A stretch of DNA of 64,000 nt from Ulvibacterium sp965248315 (GCF_965248315.1 NZ_CBDFIX010000002.1:3596001-3660000), one strand, 5' to 3'. Positions 32,802-41,668 are shown, counted from the first letter of the stretch. Notes: a model not told the origin generated them from the sequence alone. Made by a program: numbers and translations.

Positions 32802-35402
32802 ATGAACTTTAATAATTTCACCATAAAATCACAGGAAGCTCTTCAGCAGGCCCAACAATTGGCTCAGGCCATGGGCCATCAGCAGATAGAGAACGAACAT
32901 ATTTTTAAGGCCATTTCAGAAGTTGAGGAGAATGTATTGCCCTTTATTCTAAAGAAGCTGAATGTTAACGTTTCCATGCTAAATCAAACTCTTGATAAAG
33001 AATTGGAAAGCTTTCCGAAGGTATCCGGAGGTGATATCATGCTCTCCCGTGAGGCCGGAAAAACAGTAAACGAGGCCAGTATTATTGCTAAAAAAATGGA
33101 GGACGAATTCGTCTCCTTGGAACATATGCTTTTGGCCATTTTTAAATCCAAGAGCAAGATTTCGCAAATCCTAAAGGATCAAGGCGTATCCGAAAAAGAT
33201 TTGAAATCCGCCATAGAAGAACTTCGGAAAGGCGGAAAAGTCACCTCACAAAGTGCCGAGGACACCTATAATTCCCTCGACAAATACGCACGAAATCTTA
33301 ATCAATTGGCGGACAGCGGAAAACTGGATCCCGTAATTGGCAGGGATGAGGAAATTAGACGTATTCTACAGATCTTATCACGAAGGACAAAGAATAATCC
33401 TATGCTGGTAGGAGAGCCTGGTACGGGGAAAACAGCCATAGCGGAGGGTCTTGCACACCGGATCATACAAGGCGATGTCCCCGAAAACTTGAAGGATAAG
33501 GTAATTTACTCCTTGGATATGGGTGCATTGATAGCAGGTGCCAAATACAAAGGTGAATTTGAGGAACGCCTTAAATCCGTAATTAAGGAAGTGACCTCCT
33601 CCGATGGTAATATCGTACTTTTTATTGATGAAATCCATACCCTTGTAGGTGCAGGTGGTGGTCAAGGTGCCATGGATGCTGCCAATATCCTAAAACCTGC
33701 TTTGGCCAGAGGAGAACTAAGGGCTATTGGCGCCACGACTTTGGACGAGTATCAAAAATATTTTGAAAAGGACAAAGCCTTGGAACGAAGGTTCCAAAAG
33801 GTAATGGTATACGAACCCGACACGGAAAGTGCCATTTCCATTCTTCGCGGCATCAAGGAAAAATATGAAGCACACCATAAGGTACGCATCAAGGACGAAG
33901 CCGTTATCGCTGCCGTTGAACTTTCACAACGCTATATCACCAATCGGTTTTTGCCCGACAAGGCCATTGACCTGATGGACGAAGCCGCGTCCAAACTCCG
34001 GATGGAAATCAATTCCAAACCCGAAGAGTTGGATGTGTTAGATCGAAAAATAATGCAACTGGAAATCGAGATAGAGGCCATTAAGCGTGAAAATGATAAG
34101 GCGAAATTAAAATCGTTGAACATTGACCTCGCCAACCTGAAAGAGGAACGCAATGAAATTTTTGCCCAATGGGAAAGTGAAAAAAGCGTAGTGGACAATA
34201 TCCAAAAGACCAAAAAGGATATTGAGGATTACAAATTGGAGGCGGAACGTGCAGAGCGTAATGGGGATTATGGAAAAGTGGCCGAGCTGCGCTATGGAAA
34301 AATAAAGGAAGCCCAGGAAAGATTGGAAAAACTTCAAAATGAGCTTCAGGAGCAACAGCAATCGGATACTCTTATCAAAGAGGAGGTTACCCAAGAAGAT
34401 ATCGCCGAAGTTGTAGCCAAATGGACCGGGATTCCGGTAACCAAAATGCTACAGAGCGAACGGGAGAAATTATTGAAGCTGGAAAAGGTTCTACATAAAC
34501 GCGTGGTAGGACAAGAAGAGGCCATACAGGCCGTGTCCGATGCCATCCGTAGAAGTAGGGCCGGATTACAGGATACCAAAAGACCCATAGGTTCGTTCCT
34601 GTTCTTGGGTACAACAGGGGTTGGAAAAACCGAGTTGGCCAAAACCTTGGCCGATTATCTGTTTGACGATGAGAACGCCATAACCCGAATTGATATGAGC
34701 GAATACCAGGAGCGGCATTCGGTAAGTCGACTGGTAGGTGCGCCTCCGGGCTATGTGGGCTATGATGAAGGAGGACAGCTGACAGAAGCTGTGCGGCGCA
34801 GACCCTACTCGGTAATATTGCTGGACGAAATAGAGAAAGCGCACCCGGATACCTTTAACATATTACTACAGGTTCTTGATGAAGGAAGATTAACGGATAA
34901 TAAGGGTCGCGTTGCAGATTTCAAAAACACGATCATTATTATGACCAGCAATATGGGAAGCCATATCATTCAGGAAAAATTCGAGGACAACCTGGATATC
35001 TATAGCGCTACAGAAGCAGCGCGCATAGAAGTCTTAGGACTGCTACGTAAAACCATTCGTCCTGAATTTTTGAACCGTATAGACGATATCATCATGTTCA
35101 CTCCATTGAACATGGAAAACATTGTGGAGATCGTAAGGCTTCAATTGGACCATTTAAAGAAGATGATCGCCAAGCAACATATTGCGATCGATGCAACGGA
35201 TGAAGCTATTACCTATCTGGCTCAAAAAGGATATGACCCACAATATGGGGCAAGACCTATAAAGAGGGTCATCCAGAAAGAAGTACTCAACAATCTGTCC
35301 AAGGAATTGTTAAGTGGAAGAATAAAGGCGGATAGCGTTGTTCTCATTGATTCATTTGACGACACCCTTGTTTTTAGAAACCAAGATCAGTTGGTAGAAT
35401 AA
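32802..35402 (+). CDS. clpB: ATP-dependent disaggregase ClpB
   Basis: Hsp100 ring ATPase that extracts proteins from aggregates together with DnaK (also in this window). 866 residues, full length: N domain (1-145), first AAA+ module with Walker A GEPGTGKTAI and Walker B FIDEIHTL, the coiled-coil middle domain at about 395-530 (repeated Leu/Glu/Lys heptads), second AAA+ with Walker A GTTGVGKTEL and sensor LLDEIEKAH, and the C-terminal D2-small domain. The middle domain distinguishes it from ClpA/ClpC. A strong terminator follows, so it is monocistronic. Confidence 0.98.
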   Translation: MNFNNFTIKSQEALQQAQQLAQAMGHQQIENEHIFKAISEVEENVLPFILKKLNVNVSMLNQTLDKELESFPKVSGGDIMLSREAGKTVNEASIIAKKMEDEFVSLEHMLLAIFKSKSKISQILKDQGVSEKDLKSAIEELRKGGKVTSQSAEDTYNSLDKYARNLNQLADSGKLDPVIGRDEEIRRILQILSRRTKNNPMLVGEPGTGKTAIAEGLAHRIIQGDVPENLKDKVIYSLDMGALIAGAKYKGEFEERLKSVIKEVTSSDGNIVLFIDEIHTLVGAGGGQGAMDAANILKPALARGELRAIGATTLDEYQKYFEKDKALERRFQKVMVYEPDTESAISILRGIKEKYEAHHKVRIKDEAVIAAVELSQRYITNRFLPDKAIDLMDEAASKLRMEINSKPEELDVLDRKIMQLEIEIEAIKRENDKAKLKSLNIDLANLKEERNEIFAQWESEKSVVDNIQKTKKDIEDYKLEAERAERNGDYGKVAELRYGKIKEAQERLEKLQNELQEQQQSDTLIKEEVTQEDIAEVVAKWTGIPVTKMLQSEREKLLKLEKVLHKRVVGQEEAIQAVSDAIRRSRAGLQDTKRPIGSFLFLGTTGVGKTELAKTLADYLFDDENAITRIDMSEYQERHSVSRLVGAPPGYVGYDEGGQLTEAVRRRPYSVILLDEIEKAHPDTFNILLQVLDEGRLTDNKGRVADFKNTIIIMTSNMGSHIIQEKFEDNLDIYSATEAARIEVLGLLRKTIRPEFLNRIDDIIMFTPLNMENIVEIVRLQLDHLKKMIAKQHIAIDATDEAITYLAQKGYDPQYGARPIKRVIQKEVLNNLSKELLSGRIKADSVVLIDSFDDTLVFRNQDQLVE

Positions 35403-35421
35403 GATTTACGACATAAAAACT

Positions 35422-35463
35422 AAAGGCTGGCTTCCGAAAGAGGTATGGAAGCTGGCCTTTTTT
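35422..35463 (+). terminator. Terminator of clpB
   Basis: 14-base arms 35422-35435 and 35447-35460 with two G-U pairs, 11-base loop and a T run to 35463. Confidence 0.85.
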
Positions 35464-35473
35464 ATCAACATAT

Positions 35474-35505
35474 ATACCATACAGTATGTAGTTTTTTTAT
35501 ATTCG
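35474..35505 (+). promoter_or_regulatory. Palindromic operator and -7 box of the TetR gene
   Basis: CATAC-A-GTATG (35478-35488) forms an inverted repeat typical of TetR-type sites, placed over the -33 region. TATATTCG (35498-35505) is one mismatch from the -7 consensus, start predicted near 35510. A repressor bound here would block its own promoter. Confidence 0.5.
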
Positions 35506-35521
35506 TATAAAATTGATTGCC

Positions 35522-36118
35522 ATGACCACCAAAGCCGAAAGAACCACTGCCTACATTATAGAGACCGTTGCACCTATATTTAACAAATTGGGTTATGTAG
35601 GTACGAGTATGAGCGATCTTACAGAGGCCACTGGACTTACAAAAGGGGCGTTATACGGAAACTTCGAAAACAAGGAGGCACTGGCTTTGGCCGCTTTCGA
35701 ATATAATCGTGGTAAATTGCTTTCGTCCATTGGGGAATCCCTGGAGATAGAAGGCACCTCGCTGAAAAAAATCTTCAACCTCCTAAAATTCTATAGGAAT
35801 TATGATGTCTATACTGTGGATATGGGAGGGTGCCCCATTCTGAATGTTGGTGTGGATGCGCAGCACAACAATACCCTTTTGGCCGCTGCGGCAAAGGAAA
35901 CCATAAAGGAAATTGAAGGAAAAATTGCGTTGGTCCTTGAAAATGGAATCAATGCAAATCAATTGAATCTTCCAGTGACCCCGCTGCAGTTCGCCAAGCA
36001 ATTATTTACGATGTTGCAAGGTGCCATTGCCATGTCCACCATAACCAGGGACCGGAAATATCTAGTAAATACCGTGGCTTACCTGGAAGTTCTTATACAA
36101 AGGGAAATTGAAAAGTAA
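35522..36118 (+). CDS. TetR/AcrR family transcription regulator
   Basis: ATG 35522 is chosen over an in-frame TTG at 35513. 198 residues: an N-terminal HTH (about 9-55, ending in LTKGALYGNFENKEALALAAF, the TetR signature) and an all-helical ligand-binding domain. The regulated target is not obvious since the neighbour (PorP-like gene) is convergent; the palindrome in its own promoter suggests autorepression. The effector ligand is unknown. Confidence 0.92.
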   Translation: MTTKAERTTAYIIETVAPIFNKLGYVGTSMSDLTEATGLTKGALYGNFENKEALALAAFEYNRGKLLSSIGESLEIEGTSLKKIFNLLKFYRNYDVYTVDMGGCPILNVGVDAQHNNTLLAAAAKETIKEIEGKIALVLENGINANQLNLPVTPLQFAKQLFTMLQGAIAMSTITRDRKYLVNTVAYLEVLIQREIEK

Positions 36119-36130
36119 TCCCTCGATAAT

Positions 36131-37846
36131 TTAATTCCCTACAACCCTGAAAATCCAGGTTTTGTCAGGATATTTCCCATTGAAATTGCTGTCCCGGGCG
36201 TTTCGGGCCTCATTCATTGTATTATAACGTTCCAAATACACGTAGTTATAGTTGTTCTTGGCCCTAACAAATGATTTTGGTGCAAGACCTTGGTTCTGCA
36301 GATCCTTCATAAAAGCTTCGTAGTACTTCTTGGTTCCGAATACATTGGTAATAAGATAATAGCCGGGTTCCAAGTCCCCTTCGGCCTTGACTTCCTCATA
36401 TTTTTCTCCAGCTTTTGGCTTATTATCCTGCTCTTCTTGTTGGGCCACTTGATCTTGTTCAACTTGTTTTTGGGCAGCTTCAGCTTCAGCAATTTTTATA
36501 CTTTCCAAGGAATCCTTTTCCCTTTGCTGCCGAAGTTTTTGAGCCGCTGCCAATGCCTCTGCACGTCTAACGTCATTTATTGAATCTAGTTTTCGTTGTT
36601 GCTCATCCCTTGCTTTGGCCAGGTCTTCTTCCTTCTTGGCTTGTTCAATAGCCGCTTTGTTACGTTCTTCCTCAAGTCTTGCCGCCTCTGCTAAGGCTTC
36701 TCTCTCCCTTTTGGCCGTAGCTATGGAATCGCGTCGTTTTTGTTTGGCCAATGCTTTTTCTTGCACTGCAAGCTCTCTTGCTTCCTTCTTGGCCTGTCTT
36801 TGTTGAGCCCTTTCAGCAGCTTCCTCTTCTTTGGCAATTGCCTCCGCTTTCTCTATCTCTTCCTTGGTTTCTTCCTCGGTAATCAATTCTTCTTGCTTCG
36901 GTTCTTCTTCCTCCTCCATGACACGTATTTTACGACGCTCCTCAGGCTTTCCAATGAAATAGGAGGCCACAATCTCAAAAGATGGGTCTTGTGAACTAAT
37001 GGCCGAGTTTGTTCCGAATTCCACCAAGGCCCCTACAGAAAATCTTTTGAAAAAAGTACCTCCCCCGCCAAGGGAAATTCCATAATAGTTATTGTATCCC
37101 ATTTGTGCCCAATAGGCGGTCTTGCTAAGAAGTACATTAAGACCCACTTGGTTCTCAAGTTCAGGTATAGTACGTAAATACAACAATGGTCTAAGAAAAG
37201 CCGTGGGATCCCTACTAATACCTATTGGCATGTCATAAGAAACCATTCCCATATAAATCTTATCGGCTGGAACTGTATTTCTACCTTTGTCCGTGAAGTT
37301 ATAATCAAAAAGGTTTTCCGATGCTAGACCAAAAGAAAAATTTTCGACCGACAACCGGACTCCCGGGGCCAATTGCAAGATAAAATCCGTTGAGGGTTGC
37401 AATATGGGTATGGGGATATTCGGATCTATTTGAAACCGATCATCCGCAAGCTCTTGCTGAAACCCAAAAAGGTTAAACCCAAAACCAAGGCGTATAAGGG
37501 AATTCAACTTTATCTCTTGGGCGTAATTTAGAATTCCCCCGGTATTAAAAAAAATACCGGTGTTATGTTGAAAAAATGCAACACTTGCTGCTGAGGATTC
37601 ATTAATCTTTCGGGTATAATTCAAAAACAAGGTGGTAGGGTCGGCATCTATACTTTGCCATTGCCAACGTGTCCATAAAGAAACGGACTGGGGATTATTG
37701 CGATCCAGGGAAAAGGCCGGATTAAAAAAACTGGAGTTATACTCGGTTAAATTATGTTGTCGAAAATCCACCGGAAGGGAAACCTCCTGTGACCGGGCGA
37801 AAAAAAAAGTGGCAATAATCAGAAAAGGGGTACCAAATTTAACCAT
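36131..37846 (-). CDS. PorP/SprF-family outer membrane protein with coiled coil and SPOR-like tail
   Basis: ATG 37846 is preferred to a TTG two codons upstream. Three parts are seen: a signal peptide and PorP/SprF-type beta barrel (about 20-305; NPAFSLDRNNPQSVSLWTRWQW, NLFGFQQELADD), a very long charged helical linker (about 310-480, repeated Glu/Lys/Ala/Gln heptads) and a C-terminal SPOR-like domain (about 493-571; YYLITNVFGTKKYYEAFMKDLQNQG, YVYLERYNTMNEA). PorP/SprF proteins belong to type IX secretion and gliding in Bacteroidota. The linker plus SPOR suggests the barrel is tethered to peptidoglycan. Confidence 0.88.
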   Translation of the reverse strand: MVKFGTPFLIIATFFFARSQEVSLPVDFRQHNLTEYNSSFFNPAFSLDRNNPQSVSLWTRWQWQSIDADPTTLFLNYTRKINESSAASVAFFQHNTGIFFNTGGILNYAQEIKLNSLIRLGFGFNLFGFQQELADDRFQIDPNIPIPILQPSTDFILQLAPGVRLSVENFSFGLASENLFDYNFTDKGRNTVPADKIYMGMVSYDMPIGISRDPTAFLRPLLYLRTIPELENQVGLNVLLSKTAYWAQMGYNNYYGISLGGGGTFFKRFSVGALVEFGTNSAISSQDPSFEIVASYFIGKPEERRKIRVMEEEEEPKQEELITEEETKEEIEKAEAIAKEEEAAERAQQRQAKKEARELAVQEKALAKQKRRDSIATAKREREALAEAARLEEERNKAAIEQAKKEEDLAKARDEQQRKLDSINDVRRAEALAAAQKLRQQREKDSLESIKIAEAEAAQKQVEQDQVAQQEEQDNKPKAGEKYEEVKAEGDLEPGYYLITNVFGTKKYYEAFMKDLQNQGLAPKSFVRAKNNYNYVYLERYNTMNEARNARDSNFNGKYPDKTWIFRVVGN

Positions 37847-37852
37847 ACGCAA

Positions 37853-38049
37853 AAAAACAAAAAACTAGCTGGTTTACATACTATTTAGCGGTAATTTTAG
37901 TTACAGTAAAAAGAAAATTCCCCACAAGGGAAAACCCAATGTTTTTATCCAGAGGCGAAAATGGTAAAAACCAGCAGGTGGCAACACGAACAAAATGAGG
38001 GTATTATCTGCTGTTCTGGGGTAATCAAAGTAAATAATCAAGCCAATTG
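37853..38049. other. Intergenic region with several hairpins
   Basis: Between divergent genes. It holds short inverted repeats: TTCCC/GGGAA (37918-37932), GTTTTTA(T)CCA/TGGTAAAAAC (37941-37971) and CAGCAG/CTGCTG (37972-38013). A TAATTTTA (37892-37899) resembles a -7 box. It may hold a structured leader or small RNA, but I recognise no family. Confidence 0.3.
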
Positions 38050-38598
38050 ATGAAATCGATAAAATTAGTATTAGCATTAGTTGTACTCTTCCTTTTCCAA
38101 GCTTGCAATGAAGATAAAAAACCGGAGGAATCTTATGCGGATGGTATATCTACCTTTTACTTCATCCGCCATGCGGAAAAAGATCGTTCAAATCCTGACA
38201 ATGTAGATCCCGAGCTCAATCAAAAGGGACTGGGGCGTGCTATGCATTGGGCGGAAATATTTGACGATGTACCACTGGATGCCATTTACACTACGGATTA
38301 TGAAAGGGCAACTATGACAGCTGCGCCAACATCGGTAAAGCAGGATATTCTAGTACAATACTATATGCCCGAAGAAATTGATATTGAGCAATTTAAGGCA
38401 GATAACCTCAATAAGAATGTTTTGGTCGTCGGCCACAGCAATACCAGCCCACAATTTGTTAATCTAATGATAGGGGAAGACAAATATGGGCCTATGGACG
38501 ATTACGATAACGGCAGTTTGTATATCGTACAAATTGTTAACGGTACGGTAACAGATATGCGATTACAATTTAATTGTAATTGCCCGGAAGGACGGTAA
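38050..38598 (+). CDS. Histidine phosphatase lipoprotein
   Basis: ATG 38050 (a TTG precedes it) gives a lipoprotein signal ending FLFQACNE. 182 residues. Histidine-phosphatase-superfamily motifs: FYFIRHAEKDR (catalytic His in RHxE form) and VLVVGHSNTSPQFV (second His), with ELNQKGLGRAMHW between. It is likely a periplasmic or surface phosphohydrolase; substrate unknown. Its 3' end overlaps that of the convergent gene by 29 bases. Confidence 0.85.
   Translation: MKSIKLVLALVVLFLFQACNEDKKPEESYADGISTFYFIRHAEKDRSNPDNVDPELNQKGLGRAMHWAEIFDDVPLDAIYTTDYERATMTAAPTSVKQDILVQYYMPEEIDIEQFKADNLNKNVLVVGHSNTSPQFVNLMIGEDKYGPMDDYDNGSLYIVQIVNGTVTDMRLQFNCNCPEGR
38562..38580. repeat. Palindrome in the overlapping 3' ends of two convergent genes
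   Basis: ATTACAATT/AATTGTAAT around a single T; the dyad lies in the overlap and encodes the C-terminal residues on the minus strand and part of the plus-strand protein. It might act as a weak bidirectional terminator. Confidence 0.4.
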
Positions 38599-39322
38599 TA
38601 TTCTTCAATTCTATTTCTGACAGCAACTCCAATTGACCGGCCATAAATAGACTATCCATTTTTTGAACCGCAATCGTCTGGTCAATAGGTTTGTAATTTT
38701 TGTAATCAACAAAACGTATTCCATTTACATAGCGCTCGTTATAGGCTTGCCTAAAACGCTTACCTCCTCCATCTACATGAAACTCGTAAGCAATATACTC
38801 AGGTTTTAGGGTGGTCACATCAAACCAATACACATAGATATCATCATAATCATCACCTCCATCCTCTTTATCAAAAGTTATCTGTACCTCGTGATAGTCC
38901 TTCCCTTTAATTCTTGACCTGCCCAAATACTTCTTATTTACTGCGGGGTCATTAAGTCCATAAGGCAAATAGGCAAAGTAATGAACGGAATTAACAGAAT
39001 TGCCATACTTGTTTGCCATGGAATCCGGCAGATGTACCAAACTATCGTTAACGAAACGTTGAAGTCCATTATGTTGTTTAACATCCAAAACCGTATTGGA
39101 ATCTATCTGTGAAATGCGCTTTAAAATTTTCCTGCCATCCTGGCGCTCCATCACATAAGATCTATCCCTAAAGTCAAAGGAAAAGGTGTTTTTTTGGTAC
39201 CCTTCGCCTCCACTTATCTTAATGCTGCCATTTACAATTTCCTGGGCCGAAAGTTCTGTTTTGACCTTTTGCCCACAGGCCAGAATCATGCTAATACAAA
39301 ATAAAACGATTGCCTTGTTCAT
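38570..39322 (-). CDS. DUF6503-like lipoprotein
   Basis: ATG 39322 is chosen because MNKAIVLFCISMILACGQ is a clean lipoprotein signal (Cys16); the longer frame runs into the smpB promoter. The 250-residue protein matches the Bacteroidota family known as DUF6503: beta-rich with an opening QEIVNGSIKISGG, YWFDVTTLKPEYIAYEF and a C-terminal amphipathic strand pair. Relatives have an unknown envelope role. Its stop falls inside the end of the histidine phosphatase gene. Confidence 0.75.
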   Translation of the reverse strand: MNKAIVLFCISMILACGQKVKTELSAQEIVNGSIKISGGEGYQKNTFSFDFRDRSYVMERQDGRKILKRISQIDSNTVLDVKQHNGLQRFVNDSLVHLPDSMANKYGNSVNSVHYFAYLPYGLNDPAVNKKYLGRSRIKGKDYHEVQITFDKEDGGDDYDDIYVYWFDVTTLKPEYIAYEFHVDGGGKRFRQAYNERYVNGIRFVDYKNYKPIDQTIAVQKMDSLFMAGQLELLSEIELKNITVLPGNYN

Positions 39323-39402
39323 ACGATAACCTTGCGCTATTATGGTACGCGAATTTGCATTAATCTTACAAAATATCCGTGGTATATCCTTTTTATAATG
39401 AA

Positions 39403-39432
39403 TTGTTGTACGGATTATTGTTCCTATTTTTG
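39403..39432 (+). promoter_or_regulatory. Promoter of smpB
   Basis: TTG (39403-39405), 19 bases, TATTTTTG (39425-39432): a perfect Bacteroidota promoter. Start predicted near 39437, only about three bases before the smpB ATG, so the mRNA would be nearly leaderless. Confidence 0.75.
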
Positions 39433-39439
39433 TCGTCCC

Positions 39440-39901
39440 ATGCAACAGAACATCAATATAAAAAATAAAAGAGCACGTTTTGAGTACGAATTTTTGGATA
39501 CCTACGTCGCCGGAATTGTCCTCTCAGGTACCGAGATAAAGTCCATTCGGCTAAGTAAGGCTTCCATTTCCGAAAGCTTTTGCGAATTTAATAACAGGGG
39601 CGAACTCTTCGTAATCAATATGCAAATTGATGAATACTCCCATGCATCGCATTTTAATCACCGTCCAAAAGCAGAACGAAAGCTTTTACTGAACAAGCGT
39701 GAACTCAAAAAATTGGAAAAGGAAGTAAAAACCTCCGGGCTTACCATAATTCCCTTAAAGCTTTTTCTAAATGATAGGGGGCTTGCCAAATTACAAATTG
39801 CCCTGGCCAAGGGTAAAAAGCTTTATGACAAGCGGGAAACCATTAAGGACAGGGATAACAAACGGGACCTTGACCGAATAAAAAAGAGTTTTAATCGTTG
39901 A
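39440..39901 (+). CDS. smpB: SsrA-binding protein SmpB
   Basis: Binds tmRNA and brings it to stalled ribosomes for trans-translation. ATG 39440 gives 153 residues starting MQQNINIKNKRARFEYEFLD, the family N terminus; an upstream in-frame ATG at 39332 lies ahead of the promoter and is unlikely to be used. Conserved segments: GIVLSGTEIKSIRLSKASI, NMQIDEYSHASHFNH, RKLLLNKREL, LFLNDRGLAKLQIALAKGKKLYDKRE and the basic tail DLDRIKKSF. The ssrA gene is not in the window. Confidence 0.95.
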   Translation: MQQNINIKNKRARFEYEFLDTYVAGIVLSGTEIKSIRLSKASISESFCEFNNRGELFVINMQIDEYSHASHFNHRPKAERKLLLNKRELKKLEKEVKTSGLTIIPLKLFLNDRGLAKLQIALAKGKKLYDKRETIKDRDNKRDLDRIKKSFNR

Positions 39902-39903
39902 AC

Positions 39904-40545
39904 TTAATTTTTATCTTCCAATAAAGGAACAAACCGGAAAGAACCGTACTCTTTTTTTTCAAATTCCTTTTCGGATTTTCTGTGGTAAACCGTCATAATC
40001 TGTTCATCTATTCCTACGGGGATAACCAATCTGCCTCCAACCTTTAATTGGGACATGAGTGCCTTCGGAACTTCTGGAGCACCTGCGGTTACAATAATAC
40101 CATCAAACGGAGCCTCTTCCGAAAGACCTTTGTACCCATCACCGAAAATGAACTTTTTGGGGCGGTATCCCATCTTTTTGAAGAAAATATTGGTCTTTTT
40201 AAAAAGTGTCAATTGGCGTTCTATAGTAAAGACTTTTGTCTTAAGGTAGATGAGAACGGCGGTTTGGTATCCGCTCCCTGTGCCTATCTCCAAAATTTTT
40301 TGATTCGGTCTTATGTTCAACAATTCAGTCTGAAATGCGACAGTATAAGGTTGCGATATGGTTTGTTCGGCCGCAATGGGAAAGGCCTTATCCTGATAGG
40401 CATGCCCTTCAAAACTACTGTCCATAAACAAATGTCTGGGTATCGTTCGGACGGCATCCAACACTTTTTGGTCTTTGATGCCCTTAGCGATTAATATATC
40501 CGCCAGTTGGTTGCGCATTCCCCGATGCTTTAAGGTATCCTTCAA
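39904..40545 (-). CDS. pcm: Protein-L-isoaspartate O-methyltransferase
   Basis: SAM-dependent enzyme that methylates isoaspartyl residues for protein repair. Family motifs: IPRHLFMDS, QTISQPYTVAFQTELL, SAM motif I ILEIGTGSGYQTAVL, and DGIIVTAGAPEVP. The frame is open to 40620, but residues from there are unlike the family; a TTG at 40545 starts LKDTLKHRGMRNQL, which fits the family N terminus and gives 213 residues. This TTG start is an inference; the alternative ATG is at 40518. Convergent with smpB, two bases between stops. Confidence 0.88.
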   Translation of the reverse strand: MKDTLKHRGMRNQLADILIAKGIKDQKVLDAVRTIPRHLFMDSSFEGHAYQDKAFPIAAEQTISQPYTVAFQTELLNIRPNQKILEIGTGSGYQTAVLIYLKTKVFTIERQLTLFKKTNIFFKKMGYRPKKFIFGDGYKGLSEEAPFDGIIVTAGAPEVPKALMSQLKVGGRLVIPVGIDEQIMTVYHRKSEKEFEKKEYGSFRFVPLLEDKN

Positions 40546-40685
40546 TGGTTTGGTTTTATACGACGAAGTTAGAACGGAAAATATCAAAATACAAGTTCCA
40601 AATTCCAATTCTCTTTCCAAATAGAAAATTCCAATATGGAACTACAAACAACATTCAACAAACCTTTAAACTCACAAACTATCCT

Positions 40686-40693
40686 TACTTTTG
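40686..40693 (+). promoter_or_regulatory. -7 box of the Gfo/Idh/MocA gene
   Basis: TACTTTTG is an exact -7 match; start near 40698, about 11 bases ahead of ATG 40709. The -33 box is weak. The in-frame TTG at 40691 lies inside this box and so is not the start. Confidence 0.5.
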
Positions 40694-40708
40694 AAAAAAT
40701 TAAAACGT

Positions 40709-41668
40709 ATGCTCAAAGTCGGTGTTTTGGGAGCAGGACATTTAGGAAAAATACACCTGCGGTTACTCAATGAATCCTCGAAATATGAATTGATCGGTTT
40801 TTATGATCCAGATGCCATAAATGGGGAAAAAGTGGCCACGGAATTTGGATATTCCTATTTCGAAAACATGAACTCCCTCATCGATGCCGTAGACGTAGTG
40901 GACATAGTTACCCCCACCCTTTCCCATTATGATTGTGCCAAAAAGGCAATGGAAAAGGGCAGGCATGTGTTTATTGAAAAACCGATTACCAATACCCTAG
41001 AGGAGGCCCAAGAACTGTTGGCACTGGAAAGCAAGTTAAATGTAAAGGGGCAAGTAGGGCATGTAGAGCGTTTTAATCCGGCCTTCTCTGCGGTTAAGAA
41101 TAAAATAAAGAATCCTATGTTCATTGAAACGCACAGGCTGGCCGAATTTAATCCTAGGGGTACGGATGTGCCTGTGGTGCTTGATTTAATGATACACGAT
41201 ATCGATGCCATCCTTAGTGTGGTAGACTCAAAAGTAAAACAAATAAACGCCAGCGGTGTATCGGTCATAAGTCACTCGCCCGATATTGCCAATGCGCGTA
41301 TTGAGTTTGAAAACGGGTGTGTAGCCAACTTAACGGCTAGTAGGATTTCTTTGAAAAACATGAGGAAATCACGGTTTTTCCAAAGGGATGCCTACATTTC
41401 GGTCGACTTTCTGGAAAAAAAGGTCGAGGTCGTTAAGATGAAGGACGCACCCGAAAGCCCCGGACAATTTGATATGATCCTGCAAAATGCCGAAGGAGAA
41501 AAAAAACAAATCTATTTTGAAAACCCTGAAATTGAAGTGAACAATGCCATTTTGGACGAGTTGGAAACCTTTGCAGAAGCCATAAATAGGGATACCGTTC
41601 CGGTGGTCACTTTAAAGCAGGGTACCCATGCGTTACAAGTAGCACTACAGGTAATCCAGTGTTTTTAG
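40709..41668 (+). CDS. Gfo/Idh/MocA family oxidoreductase
   Basis: NAD(P)-dependent oxidoreductase with an N-terminal Rossmann fold (VGVLGAGHLGKIHLRLL) and a C-terminal alpha/beta dimer domain. EKPITNTLEEAQEL carries the conserved EKP. HDIDAILSVVDS supplies the usual active-site His/Asp. Family members act on sugars, inositols or sugar nucleotides; the substrate here is unknown. 319 residues from ATG 40709. A 74-base gap separates it from the next gene, with no terminator seen. Confidence 0.9.
   Translation: MLKVGVLGAGHLGKIHLRLLNESSKYELIGFYDPDAINGEKVATEFGYSYFENMNSLIDAVDVVDIVTPTLSHYDCAKKAMEKGRHVFIEKPITNTLEEAQELLALESKLNVKGQVGHVERFNPAFSAVKNKIKNPMFIETHRLAEFNPRGTDVPVVLDLMIHDIDAILSVVDSKVKQINASGVSVISHSPDIANARIEFENGCVANLTASRISLKNMRKSRFFQRDAYISVDFLEKKVEVVKMKDAPESPGQFDMILQNAEGEKKQIYFENPEIEVNNAILDELETFAEAINRDTVPVVTLKQGTHALQVALQVIQCF

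Noticed and set aside
39332..39439. Longer SmpB start at ATG 39332
   Set aside because: Would precede the perfect promoter and adds a Cys-rich leader absent from the family.
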